A DNA stretch of 43,431 nt, taken from Psilocybe azurescens. Lineage: Eukaryota > Basidiomycota > Agaricomycetes > Agaricales > Agrocybaceae. The DNA is taken from assembly GCA_023853785.1 (NCBI GenBank), contig JAJIRX010000259.1:1-43431 (forward strand), given 5' to 3'. Position 1 is the stretch's first letter. Each line of letters opens with the position of its first letter. The translations under genes were made by a program, and so were the position numbers. Below are positions 10,141 through 21,455 of the stretch, in pieces. The notes under the pieces are model-generated. The model ran no database searches, was not told where the DNA came from, and saw only the letters and a list, made by a program, of their open reading frames with translations.

Positions 10141-11755
10141 TTGAGGACTTTGGGTGTGGATTCGGGTGATGATTGGTGCGTGTGTTGTATGCTTTTGGAA
10201 TGTGCATGGATTTCTGAGCTTTTGGTATCTACATTCTTTAGGTTCACGTTCACACCCTCCGTACTCCCGCTTATCCCTCCTCCCGCCAGTCCCTTTCCCA
10301 TTCCCTTTATCATGTCCCTTCCGACACCTGACACCCGACATCCGACATTTCGCCCCTCCCTCTGCGCTTTTATTTTGTTCTCAAATCCCCATTTTTATTT
10401 TCAAATTTCGACCTTTACACCCTTCTATTTTCTTCTTTCCCTTTCACCATTTATCGTCCACCGCCTATTCCCTACTTTCTTTCACTTTCAACTTCAACTG
10501 CAACTTTACGTTCACTTCATTTCTTTTTCAGTTCCCAACCCACCAATGACGTACCCCAAAGCATCATACACGCTGGAGCACCCTGTCAATCCATTCATCC
10601 ATCCATTCTCTTTCATTTCCTCTATTCGTCATTACTACGATCCTCCTGCTTGATTTGGCGTCCGAGTCGATTGTGTGTACGTGCTCGCACGCCCACATTT
10701 CTTAACTGTATGCTTCCGCACCGTGCCGCGGCTGCCTGCACCTGGAATGGATTTTTTTGGGCCTCTCGAGTCGTCCGGATTGGGGGTTGCGTTCGGGTTG
10801 GTATGTGAACGAGCGCTATGTATTGTTATGGTTATTATTCTCATTTTGTTCTACTACTACACGAGAGCCTGAGTACTGAGTAAAAGAGATGGTATCCCCT
10901 GCGCTCCTCCTCCGTAACCATTCTACGGACGGAGTTTGAGTCGAGTGCTGGTGTGCTTCGTGCTTATTCTTTCTTGCTCCCTGGATTGTAATTTGATTTT
11001 TCATTTAGGGATTTAGATTCTAGTACGCCCCTTGAAAACACGAAACGAAGAAGAATACCGAACGAATAAACCGACTGCAACTACCCCTCGCCTCCGACAG
11101 ATGCCCTATCGATATCCCGACGACGCAGATGATACCCTACATCCGGTAGCCGCCCACCGCCATGTACTTGACGCGGTACCCGCACCCCCATCCTCATGCG
11201 CAACGTTACCCCCGCACCACACCTACGCACCACACATTAACGATGCCGCTGTTCATATTTTATTACATTCGAGCGCTCTGTGAGTCTTTTTATGCTTCCT
11301 GCCCACATTCCCATCTATGCTTGAGTACGCGCTACATGCAACACACGATGTGGATATCACGACAATTATTCCACCACATGCAAGCCACGCGCCACCATAC
11401 CCATTTGTCGTGCTCTGTCTTGTCTTATGCGCTCACTGTTGGCTCTTGGTGAGGTGACGATCTCGTCCAGGAGCTACGACCAACGCTGATTTGGCTCGGG
11501 GGGAACACAACGACTATGATATTATTGAAATAATCCAATGGTAACTATAACCCCACACCCACATCCTTACATACAAGCAGGCAGGCAATCGACGAGACGA
11601 GGAATGACACGCGCTTTTTATTTTTCGTACTGCTGCTGGTACTGTACACAGATAAAATACATAGCTAGCACGAGTACAGGGTATTGAATATTGTTAGCTT
11701 TTATATTCAGTCAATGGATTTGACAGAAAGAAAATATTGTGTCGTTGATCGAATA
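10141..11755 (+). repeat. Duplication unit A: downstream flank of gene X
   Basis: Non-coding DNA repeated, in inverted orientation and heavily diverged, at 17715-19230, about 23190-23700 and 26480-27475. Landmarks shared with copy B: the GTAACCATTCTACGGACGG block (10914 versus about 18510), the stretch with CCACCACATG (about 11370), CTCTTGGTGAGGT (about 11441 versus 17975) and the tract near 11640-11720. No conserved long reading frame is apparent. It marks the outer limit of the inverted copy. Confidence 0.7.
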
Positions 11756-11793
11756 ATCGTGCGTGTGATACAAGGCAACTTTGACACCTCGAA

Positions 11794-11931
11794 GAAGATC
11801 CGATCTGAAATGCTAAGCTAACATTGAGCTGTGACCTTGTGAAACCTGAGCACGACGTTTGAGAAGATCCGGTCCGAAATGCCCACGTAACATTGAGCCG
11901 CGACTGCGTGATACCTGAGCATGTGACAGAA
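11794..11931. repeat. Two tandem ~69-bp repeats
   Basis: GAAGATCCG(A/G)TC(T/C)GAAATGC, followed by ACATTGAGC and a run ending ACCTGAGCA, occurs twice with a 69-base offset (from 11794 and from 11863). It lies between the end of unit A and the HNH gene, in the presumed upstream region of that gene. No function can be assigned. Confidence 0.7.
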
Positions 11932-12007
11932 CCCTCTTCTGTCATTCCGTCAAAGATCAACCACGTACGGGAAGATCCCCGACACGGTCACTTGTCTTCT
12001 TCCCATC

Positions 12008-13565
12008 ATGGCCACCATTCGTAACGGCAGGATTTCTACTACATTCAAATACGCCAAGATTATTGGCGTTTCTGAGCGTTCTTTGGAATCTCTGGATCGC
12101 GAATGTTCCGACAAGGATCTTCAGTCGGTCGCATCAGTTTCGAGCGCTGCCAGTACGAAGGCTGCACAAGAACGCAGGAACATAAGCCGAGCCGAAGGCT
12201 GCTTTATCACTAAACAACCTGGATACCACCTTGAGAGGGCCCATTGGGTGAATGCCGTGCGGAAGAATGCCTCGTTGAAATTTGAAGTGGTGCGCTTGAT
12301 GAATTCATTTCCAGTCTTTGAACATGTTGAAAAATTCCTCGATTCAGGAAACCCTCCTCAGAGACTTGGGTATTGTTCGCCAAAAGTTCTCGCTTGACAC
12401 ACCCTCCAACCTCACTCCTAGTCAGTCAGCCGTGTCCCAGGTTGTCTCGCAGGCCACTGACTTTTAGCCAGTGGACCGTAATCTACACTACACGCTCGAC
12501 AAACTTGGGTTTTTGGCCGTTACATGCTCCAAGGCGACTCTCCAATCCCTGATTTCCTTGGTAGAGAAGGAGAATGCGGAATGGCAAGACCGAGATGGTG
12601 ACTATATGAGACATTTCCGTGTAAGTGTAAGATCCTATCCTCGTAGCCGGTCCTAATCTTTTTTTTAGTTCAATCAGCCCCCATTCACGGATGCGATGTA
12701 CGAGCTTGTCCTGCTGCACCCTAGTCATTATCTGCAGAAGAAGGGAGGCGCGCTCACGATTTTCACCGAGCACGGGGACGATTTATCCGGCATGATGTAT
12801 CTTGTCAGTCCTGATGGGGCGCTCAGGGAAGGCTCTGAGAACAACAAGCCGCGGCTTCCCGCATTCGCCAGCAACAGAGCTCGTGCGTCGGAGGATGCAC
12901 TCAACCCATTTCTGGTCGTCCTCAACGCAGAGATCGCTTTTCGCCGCTTCAAAAGGCGACCGCATCCACTCTGCGCCGAATACACCGAACTCATCGACTT
13001 GACCATAGACTTGGTGCACAAACTCTACTTCAAGCCCCTAGTCGACCAAATCGAGTGGAAGCGCACTCAAGCTCGTCTCGCCTATTCCACTGACCCGGAA
13101 GGTGATGTCAATATGGCGGGAACCGTTGATGAATTTGGAACAGGTAAGGCCGAGGACAAGAATAAAACTATTACTCCGAGGGTAATTGGCAAGAAATCGA
13201 GGACGGGGACTGTGGTTATGCGACCTGGTCCTATCGCCTCCCATGACGAGGTTATAGAATATAATCAGTACCTGATGTCTGGATGTGGTAGGCATTTCCT
13301 GTTTTCCTCCTACGTGTATCGTGTATGACTAATGCACGATCATATAGATTATGATGTCGACGACGAGGACGACGAGGACGACGAGGACGGCAATGGACAG
13401 CTTCCTGAGCTTGGCTTGCCAACTCGCTCTGGTGAACATGGTATGTCTTTCGGCCTTCTCAACGTTATCTCATCTCTTACGTTGCCACTACATATACGCG
13501 CTGAGTATACGTCTCCCATCGGCATTTTTGACAAGGTGCAGCAGTGGCAGGTTGAGGTTCAGTAG
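12008..13565 (+). CDS. HNH-nuclease-like protein, spliced
   Basis: A multi-exon gene starting at ATG 12008 (12008-12010). The first exon carries CFIT (C65) and AHWVNAVR (H79). After a region with a probable frame change near 12320-12350 comes DTPSNLTP, then an intron (12421-12471), then MDRNLHYTLDKLGFLAV. Together these give the His..Asn..His layout of the fungal HNH_2-type domain. A second intron is 12621-12668; a long exon with FTDAMYELVLLHP and a Lys-rich linker follows; a third intron is 13288-13347. The tail is an Asp/Glu run (DVDDEDDEDDEDG), and the simplest reading stops at TAG 13563-13565. Such proteins are common in basidiomycetes and of unknown role; catalysis is not shown. The 12320-12350 frame change could be a missed intron, an assembly error or real decay. 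Confidence 0.65.
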
Positions 13566-14984
13566 TCTACAGGTATCACTTCCAGGTTGGCATCGTGGAA
13601 TACCCTTTTTTGCTTTGGTAGTCGATAGGTCAACTCCGATCACATGGCATATCCCGCTAAGTAATATACACACACTGACTTCTCTCGACTACCTTCGGCT
13701 TGAATCCTTATGATTGGGCAGGAACTGAGGATAGCCCGTCAACCATTCTCGAACCACTATCACTTGTCAACATTAGCATCGAGCTCTTGACTAACCGTCT
13801 TCCTGTTTCAATTTCATGGTCCCCATCAAACTGATTGATTCCGAGTCAGGTCGAAAGAGCGATGTCGCGGGATTTCGTTCGCTGTTCTCAAGTCCATTGC
13901 CAATGAGGGTGTATTCGCCGGTAATTCTGGAATTACCTCGGCAACGAGTCAGCAGATGGTGGGCATATTTACTCAGGGACTTTGATCGACTGATGATCAC
14001 TCCTTCGTCAGTTTGAAGCACACCATGAAACTTTTGTCAACAGCATTGATTAGGATGAACGATGTCTCGATTCTTCGACTAGCTCCATGGCCGGTTTAAT
14101 TCCTTCAGCAGCTGGGCGGCGCCTCGAAGCAATTCGATCTGCAAGTAACAGTTTTCCTTCGGCTAGAAATTGCATCGACGCCTCTTCTCGAGTGTTTGAA
14201 GATGGTGATTAGGTCAACGACTCCGCTACTTATGAGGGTGAACTGGAATGGTGGTGTTGGAGATACCGAGATTGGCTGGGGTGGTGCTATTAAACATTTG
14301 AACATTCAGAGGTTCACGGACTCACTTCCGACGCCGTATTTGTTTAAAATTCTTGACAGCCATCGCTTTCGTTATCTCGTCCTTTGTGGGCCTCCGCTAG
14401 CGCCGGTTCCCTTCAACCCTTGCCACAGGATCCCCCCACTACCTGCCAGTACATCCCAGCGACCTTTAAAATTGCTGAAATAACCTCAGGCGGCCACCGT
14501 CGCCATCCATGTTGACTGAAAACAAGGAGGTCAGACGCCGGAGATCTATCTCAGATTGGCGGTCCGTGAGTTTTGGTTTGGAAATTGTGTTATACTTCTC
14601 CTTCTCATTTCGCTCGTTTGGAATGCTGGTTTCGGTCATTCAGCCCCATGTTCTGCGTAATCTCGCCGCAGTCTTTCACCAAAACTGTCTGCCCCTCCTC
14701 AACCCGACCCCGTAACTCCAGCCTTCTTTCTGGTTTTTTCTAGCGCAATTTAGGCAAAAGGAGAGAAATGAAAGTTGATGGCTTACTTACTAAATGAATA
14801 CACCAAGATTTGGAGGGCGAGGATAGCATAATATGATGGCCTCGGACGTGACTTTGACCTTTAGCGTCGTGCTCAATGTTTGGGATAAAGTGCACACTCG
14901 TCTTAGAAGGCTGGAAGAACCGTTGACGGAGGTAAGGTTGGTGGGGTGTTATGGGGTAATTTCCAGTACTTTACCATCCCCACA
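13566..14984. other. No recognisable gene
   Basis: Only short open frames with no conserved motif, for example 13816-14016 and 14196-14483 on the + strand. A run with NEGVFAGNSGITSATSQQ (about 13890-13955) looks protein-like but is not open on either side. It may be intergenic or a very old gene relic. Confidence 0.5.
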
Positions 14985-16712
14985 CAGTCCATATGGACTC
15001 CAGTGGACTCCACTGGACTTGCCTATATACTGAGTGTAAAAGGTAAACAGAGTCCAGTGGACTCCAGTGGATTCCACTGCACTTTAGTAGATCTTATACT
15101 ATACATTGAATATGGACTAAAATAACTGTAGTCCACTGGAGTCCACTGGAGTCCACTGGACTTGACACAGTAAATAAATTCAATCTTAACATAAATTCAG
15201 ATTAGTGGAATAAAGTATATTAATAACTATTTAATACAGTACTACATATCTACATGCGAGGGCCAAGACAAAAGGATGAAAAAGATAATAAAATAAAAAA
15301 TAAAAAAGGGGGAGCAGGAGCAGTACTTTGCCATCGTACATGTTGTCCGTCAGGTCATCGGTACCACGTCCGTATCCATCGCTGTTGCAGCCGCCGTACC
15401 TGTCCTTGTCGCTGTTGCAGCCGCCGTCCGTGTCCTCGTCCTCGTCTCTCGTCCCTGCCGTCCGTGTCCGTCCTTGTCCCTGTCACAGCCGCCGTCCGGC
15501 GTCCGCATCCTCGTCCTTGTCCCTGCCGTCCCTGTCCCTGTTGTCCCCGTCCGTCCCCGTCCAGCGTCGCCGTCATCGTCCCTGTCGTCCCCGTCCGTCG
15601 TCGTCCCTGTTGCGTCCACGTCCACGTCCTCGTCCTCGTCCCTGTCGCCGTCCCTGCCGTCCCGCGTCGGTCCTCGTCCCTGTCGCAGCCGCCATCTGCG
15701 TCCGGCGTCGTCGTCCCTGTTGTCCCCGTCCCTGTCGCATCCGCATCGTTGTCCCTGTCGTGTCCACATCCACGTCGTCGTCCCTGTCAGCGTCCACATC
15801 CGCGTCGTCGTCCCTGCCATCTACGTCCGTCGTTGTCCCTGTCGCAGCCGCCGTCCCCGTCCGCGTCGTTGTCCCTGTTGTCCCCGTCCCTGTCACGTCC
15901 GGCGTCGTTGTCCCTGTTGCATCCACGTCCCGTCACCGTCTGCGTCGTTGTCCCTGTTGTCCCCGTCCCCGTCCACGTCGTTGTCCCTGTCGTCCCCGTT
16001 CGTCGTCATCCCTGTCGCGTCCCGCGTCCCTCGTCCCTGTCGCATCCACGTCCACGTCATTGTCCTCGTCCTTGTCCCTGCCGTCCGCGTCTGCGTCTGC
16101 GTCCTCGTCCTCATCCTCGGTCGTCAACCTCTGTCGCATCGGGTTGGCTGTCGCCTGGCTCCGACCGACGAGGTGGTGGTGGTGGTAGTCGGAAGAAAGG
16201 TTGGGGTCGTTCATTTGATGGTTGTCGTGCCGATTGGCCGATGCCGGGCACGTGTGCGCGTCACATGTGCTTGTGAAATTTGACCCCGCGGACTAAACAA
16301 AATACAAAATTGTATCCATAGGGAGACTTTGCTCCCAACTATATTTAATTATTGTTTCATTTAATTGTTATTTTGTAGAGTTTATTTCAATTGATTTTAC
16401 TCTTTTATTTTTTGCAATTAATATTAATAACTAATGACTATACTTTGGATATTGTGTTAATTATTGCATCCAGTGGACTCCAGTGGAGTCCAGTGGAGTC
16501 CAGTGGACTGTGCTAATAAATATATTATTTGTTGTTATTCAGTGAATGTTTAAGCTCCAGTCCACTGGACTCCAGTGGACTCCAGTGGACTTGACTGGAC
16601 TGAAAATTTGGCAGGAGTCCAGTGCAAGTCCAGTGGACTGGACAATCTGTCAGCCAGTTTGGCTGGACAGAGAGTCCAGTGGAGTCCAGTGGAGTCCATA
16701 TGGATTGTGTGG
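14985..16712 (-). mobile_element. Non-autonomous element 1 with terminal TCC..GGA palindrome arrays and minisatellite core
   Basis: Both ends are arrays of 9-10 bp palindromes of the form TCCAGTGGA/TCCACTGGA: left at 14986-15033, 15051-15081 and 15131-15165; right at 16468-16508 and 16556-16700. Between them lie an AT-rich strip, a GC-rich minisatellite (15345-16130) and a block at about 16140-16260. Read on the minus strand, that block (CCACCACCACC runs, then GTCGGAGCCAGGC) also occurs at about 37680-37790 inside element 2. The same order in both elements, in opposite orientation, argues for one element family. No transposase is encoded. Boundaries are approximate. Confidence 0.6.
15345..16130. 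repeat. GC-rich minisatellite, GTCCCTGTCG-type units
   Basis: About 790 bases of loosely periodic CGTCCCTGTCGC, CCGTCC and CACGTCC words. The strand bias (C-rich on +) removes most stops, so every frame looks open; translations are simple Arg/Pro/Ser/Val or Asp/Gly/Thr repeats, not genes. It sits inside element 1. Confidence 0.85.
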
Positions 16713-16721
16713 GGAAAGGAA

Positions 16722-17304
16722 AGACCTCGATTCTGCATGGCAGAAAACTTATCCCATAACTGGTACCCCATATCTACGGATTGTGAGGGAATTTTTAAAT
16801 GATCCATCCCGGGCAGGACTATATGCTGTAGATCAATCCATGTATACTACAGCTGCAGTGGTCATGGTGGAGTTTGCAGTCATGGCTTGGGATGAGACAT
16901 GGAACAAATTTCTGCCCTCATTTGCTGACAACCTGTGGGACTTCACCTGGAATGCTTTTCCATTCATGTTATTGAAGGCCAGGTACTCAGCTGAGCTAGT
17001 CAATATGCTCGGCCAACAGAACCTTACCTTCAATCTAAGAAGACCAGGCACCAATGTGCACCATCGGGTACAGACCTTGTTTGGAGCAGTCCGCAGCTAT
17101 TTGCTGAAATTCAAAGGGTCAATTCCTTCACCATTCAAAATCATCATCAAATGGCCACCATATCCACTTGATTCAAGTGACTATGTTATTAATCGTTATA
17201 CAGCTGCAGACTTGACAGATTATCGGTGCCGATGGCGAGCTTTTTATGTTGATGAATCCATTCTTCCGAGCGATGTGGATACACAGGGGCCCGCCGGGCA
17301 ATAG
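16722..17304 (+). pseudogene. Detached NACHT-protein C-terminal module, copy 1
   Basis: An open frame through to TAG at 17302-17304 encodes the same C-terminal module as 35110-35698 of the NACHT gene. Shared blocks are ITGTPYL, EFLNDPSRAG, QSMYTTAAV, ARYSAELVNML, RVQTLFGAV, KIII and FYVDESILPS. There is no NACHT domain upstream; the left edge is the TCC..GGA array of element 1, and the frame happens to run back into that array. Unlike the full gene it has no frameshift at the MLGQQNLTF position. It could be a relic of a second NACHT gene cut by element 1, or a duplicated tail. Confidence 0.75.
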
Positions 17305-17714
17305 TGATTGTCCATGCGGGAACACATAGTTTGGGCATAAAGTATGCGATATATTCGGAGGGTGCTGTGGCATTAATGTGAAAGGAAAATGGAGAAGCCT
17401 AGATATTAAAATGTCCCACAATATGATGAAATAATAATAATATTCGATCCCTCCGACACTGACCAAGTTATTGAGACCGTATGTATGTTGGGCATAGATG
17501 TTGACTATGAAAAGCTAAAGAGTAGCCCCCTCTTTGATAGCCTGATTCACATATACGCAACAGTACATTGATTTCCATGAAGCACTAACCTCGGATCAGT
17601 GGTCACTATTCAGACCAAAGTCTGGTGCACTTTGTCCTCTCTTTTCCTCTTCTCTTCAAAGTCGCCTCGGGGTTACTTATATCCCACATGCGACTATTTA
17701 ATGAATGAAACAAT
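17305..17714 (+). repeat. 3' flank shared with the NACHT gene
   Basis: The ~400 bases after the stop match those at 35699-36096 (for example GGAACACATAGTTTGG, ATGTCCCACAATATGATGAA, CATTCAGACCAAAGTCTGGT). The duplication therefore covered genomic DNA beyond the stop codon, ending in AATGAATGAAACAATA, where unit B begins. Confidence 0.8.
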
Positions 17715-19230
17715 ATATTACATTCCTTCAAGCCGATTGAAAATTAAAGGTGTTCGATGCCCTAAACTTTCGCTATGTATATATGTATGAATTTTATCTA
17801 CAGTACAGTACCAGTCCGAAAAAGTGTTCTCGGCTCATTTTTGTCAGCTGGATGACTCGCTGGCTGTATGTAAAGATGTGGGTCGTTATCATGTATTGAA
17901 TTTGCTTAATAATATTGTCGTCGCGAGCCAAATATCAAATCAGCGTCGGTCCTCCCTCCTGAATGAGATCGTAACCTCACCAAGAGCCAGCAGCGGTCAC
18001 AGAAGACAAGAAAGAGGACGATAAACTAGTAGGTGACGCATGGATTGCATGTGGTGGAATAATTATCGGGATATCCAGATCATGTGTAGCGCATAGTTAA
18101 AGTGTAGGTGGAAATGTGGGATGGAGGCCTAAGAAAACCCACAATACGCTCAAATGTAATAAAATCCGAACGGCGGGATCTTTTAGTATATGGGGGGTAA
18201 TCTAAGCATGAGGATAGGGGTGCGGGTGCGGGTGCGGTGTCAAGTGCATGGGCTTGGGCGGGCATAGAATGTAGGGTGTCTTCGGGGTGGTCAAGACATC
18301 AAGACACGGATAGAGCATCGGTCGGAAGACAGGGGTGGTTGTAGTCATTTTATTTCTTCGGTATTTCTTCTTTTCGTGTTTTCGGGCAGCGCATGGGAAT
18401 CCAAATCCACAAGTCATAAATCAAATCGCAATCGCAATCGCAAAGGGGTCACAAAATCAAGCGAACCAAAAGGCTAAAAACGAAGCGCCCCAGCACCCGA
18501 CTCAAACTCCGTCCGTAGAATGGTTACGGAGGAGGAGAGCAGGGGATGTCATCGCTTTTACTTAGTACCCGGGCTCGCATGTAGTAGAATCACACAAGAA
18601 TAACAACACACAGAGCGTACACTCACATATACACCCAAACCTAAACCCAACCCCCATCCGGAGGACTCAAAAATCCAAAAACAATCCAAAAAATGCACTC
18701 CAGATGCAGGCATCAGCACACGGCGTGGCAGCATACAATTCAGAAGCCCAGGCGCGCGAGGGCGCACACACAATCGACTCGGACGTTAAAATCAAAGCAG
18801 AAGATCGCAATAATGATGAATAGGAGAAAGGAAGGAGATTGGAGGAATGGATGGAGGGATAGACGGTGTGCTCCAGCGCATATGATGCTTTCGGGTGTGG
18901 TATTGGTGAGTCGGGATGTGAAAAAGGGACGAAAAAGTCAAGGTGAAGTTGAAGTTGAACGTGAAGGGTAAATTGCGGAAGGGAGGTAAAAGTGCGAAGA
19001 AAATGGAAGGGTGTCATTTGAAATTTAAAAATGGGGATTTAAGAACAAAGTGAAAGCGCAGAGGGAGGGTGTGGGAAGTCGGAGGCAGGTGAACGACGCG
19101 AACATGAACCCAAAGAAACAAATCAAGCGCCAAAAATCAATATTCCATCCCTAATCATAAATTACAGTGCACGCACCAACGCACACCCTCCAATCAATAA
19201 TCCATTCCAATATACCAATCCACAATCGAC
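17715..19230 (-). repeat. Duplication unit B: downstream flank of gene X
   Basis: Homologous, by shared word order, to 10141-11755 (inverted) and to 26480-27475 (same orientation). Landmarks: CTAAACTTTCGCTAT (17763), GTGGGTCGTTATCATGTATT (17879), CCTCACCAAGAGC (17973) and GTCCGTAGAATGGTTACGGA (about 18510). No gene is apparent; the open frames here are shadows. Confidence 0.7.
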
Positions 19231-19420
19231 GATGGGTCATACTCCTCTTCCATCTCCTGAACAAGGATCAGACATCGGGGTAGGACTTGTGGGCATTTGA
19301 CAAAGAAGACATTGATAAAGACGACAACGACAAGGGACGGGAGGGAGGGGATGAAGAATGGGCTTAACCGTTAGCGCGACAGGTGTAGCGATACGCGAGG
19401 GCTTTGGCTTAGGAATCGTG
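19231..19420 (-). pseudogene. Gene X, copy B: remnant with internal deletion
   Basis: Reading leftward, a hydrophobic stretch (VVVVFINVFFVKCP, about 19340-19300) runs within about 20 residues into the C-terminal block EMEEEYDPSSIVDW (about 19262-19222). In copies A and D about 1 kb separates these two blocks, so the middle of the gene has been deleted here. The remainder to 19420 resembles the upstream part (GAGGGCTTTGG word shared with 28670). Confidence 0.55.
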
Positions 19421-19540
19421 ATCGCGTGTCCTAGTCACCCGCTTTCGGTCACTGAAATGATTAGGTAAGTGAGTGTGCCGAGCTCTTTCCTCGTGGCCTT
19501 CCGTACTCATTCCTCCTCCATCTCTCCCACTTTCGTGCTC

Positions 19541-20660
19541 GCTGATCTCGTCTGGCCTTTCTTACCGATACTACCACAAGTTTCCTCGCCAGATATAAAG
19601 TACGTTTTCTTTTGTTAAACCGCACACAACACGTACAGACCGTCGTGTCACAAGGTGCTATCTTTCTAGTGTGCTCGCAAGTGCCCCTGTACGGTATCAT
19701 GTCCTCCAACTCTTCCAACCCGCTCTATTGGATGCACGTCATCCTTGCCTCTAATCATGAGACACTCATGCAATTCTGAATCACGCCTATTATCACTTCC
19801 TGAATGATCATACAGCTTTTGGCGGGTGCAAACCTTATCGATGTCGATTTCAGGCTTAAGGAAGGTCGGGCATTGTTCAGTGGTGCTCAGAAATGTGAGT
19901 GTCATGTCGTCTTGTGCCATGTACATTACAACCCTGCTCCATACGCACCCTTCTTTTCTTTTTGCTAGCTCTTCATCACCTATATATGCACACACGCAAA
20001 GAAGCGCATATATTGACTACAATTTCTTAGTCTTCACTATCATCATCGTCCTCGGCCAAGCCACGGTCTACTCGCTTACAGGGCTCTACGGCGTGCCGTC
20101 CGACCTCGGGGCCAAGGCCTGCCTCTTACTCGTCATTCAGCTCATCATCGCCGCGCTCATTGTGATCTTCGTCGACGAGCTCCTGCAGAAGGGGTGCAGC
20201 CTGAGATTGGGCATCAATCTGTTCATTGCGACCAACATCTCGAGTCGATTGTCTGGAAGGCTTTCTCGCCTCCTTTTGTTAACATCGGCAGAGCGCATTG
20301 ATGGGCAACATGTTCATTGTGTCGCAGATGCTGGCGACTCGGTTCCCGCGGAACTTGCTGGTTAAGATTTTGGGTGTTTGCGAGGTTAGTTCTATATTTT
20401 TTTCTAAAGATGTTGGAATTTTGGCTGACGTGTTATCCCCGTTCTCTAGCTACTTGTTTTGTTTCGTTCCCTTTGGTCTCCAGCACCTCGAAGACTGCCC
20501 GCAACTTAGCGCTACAGGTGGTATCGCATACTACATGTCGCGACCACACACGATCAAAGAACCCGTCCTGGACCCGATCCACACGACGATCTACATCGCC
20601 TTCATGCTCAGTGCGTGTGCACTGTTTAGTAAGACATTGATTGACATCTCTGGGAGCGGC
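19541..20660 (+). pseudogene. sec61A: SEC61 alpha translocon subunit, pseudogene copy B (3' truncated)
   Basis: Recognised in order: [20 protein letters not shown] (19541-19599), an intron (19600-19654), [26 protein letters not shown], a TGA stop near 19777, [11 protein letters not shown] with [13 protein letters not shown], an intron, and [20 protein letters not shown]. Then come [18 protein letters not shown] and [11 protein letters not shown], an internal deletion jumping from ..SSPFVN to [22 protein letters not shown], an intron, GGIAYYMSRPHT and ALFSKTLIDISGSG. The remaining C-terminal ~100 residues are absent and sequence diverges after about 20655. It cannot encode a working channel. 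Confidence 0.88.
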
Positions 20661-20739
20661 CACTTACAAATGGTTTATGCGATAGATATCTGTCAGTGAC
20701 TGTCTGCTGTCTGTGGGAGGTGTATATGAAGCTTTGAGT

Positions 20740-21455
20740 CTATCATTAGGTTCGTTGAGTGGGGAAGGTGCAGAGTGATAAGGATTATTGGCTGGATTGT
20801 CAGCTGTGGGATGGCTTGTGAATGTCCCGCGGGGATGACGTAGGGCGCATGGTACGTTTCTTGTGTTATTGCTAATGTGTCTTGCTCATGATATTCCTTG
20901 CATTCAGCGATGCATGACGCAGAGTTCCCGTCAGGATGTTTTGACGTCCGCCAAACTCACATCCGCTTCCTTATCTTGCCATTCCGTCGACCCATACCGA
21001 CCGACGTGATCGAGCATCGGCCTCGGTTATTGCCTCTGGTCCGTGCGTGTACTGCCGCCCCGCTACGAAGATTCTACTCTAACGCAACGTATCGATTTCC
21101 GGCAATCTGTGCATTCTCACATCGCCTGTCGTTCTATCAAACACCGGATATGCTCCTGCCATGTCGTATCGATTTCCGGCAAACTGTGCATTCGCGCGGC
21201 TTCTGTCATCATGACACAGTGCCGTTGAGGGGAAGGCTGACTAGCGATAGGGTACAGGATGGGTTTTAAGCTGTGGGATGAGTTATGAATGTCCGGCGAA
21301 GATGACATGGCACATGGTACGTTTCTTGTGCTATTCTCGATGTCTTTTGCTGACAACACTTTTTCCATTCAGTGATTCATGACGCCAAGGGCCTGTTGCG
21401 ATGTTCTGGCGTCTACCGAACTCACATCCCGCCTCCTTAACTCGCCATTCCCACC
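20740..21455. repeat. Imperfect tandem duplication (~475-bp period)
   Basis: 20750-20990 and about 21225-21455 share a chain of words: AGCTGTGGGATG, GAATGTCC, CATGGTACGTTTCTTGTG, CATTCAG and ACTCACATCC. Inside, the word CGTATCGATTTCCGGCAA appears twice (21088 and about 21168). A GTACG..CAG pair resembles an intron in both copies, so this could be a duplicated gene end, but no reading frame is conserved well enough to name. Confidence 0.6.

Noticed and set aside
10120..10653. Open frames of 131-177 codons on the + strand
   Set aside because: They lie in pyrimidine-rich downstream flank of gene X, are not conserved as protein in units B or D, and have biased Phe/Pro/Ser composition.
13332..13713. 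Separate small genes after the HNH gene (77- and 120-codon frames)
   Set aside because: The first is the last exon of the HNH gene; the second overlaps it in another frame with no motif.
15254..16283. Very long open frames (up to 340 codons on +, 156 on -) rich in Arg/Pro/Ser or Asp/Gly/Thr
   Set aside because: They are all generated by the same C-rich minisatellite; several frames are open at once and no conserved domain appears.
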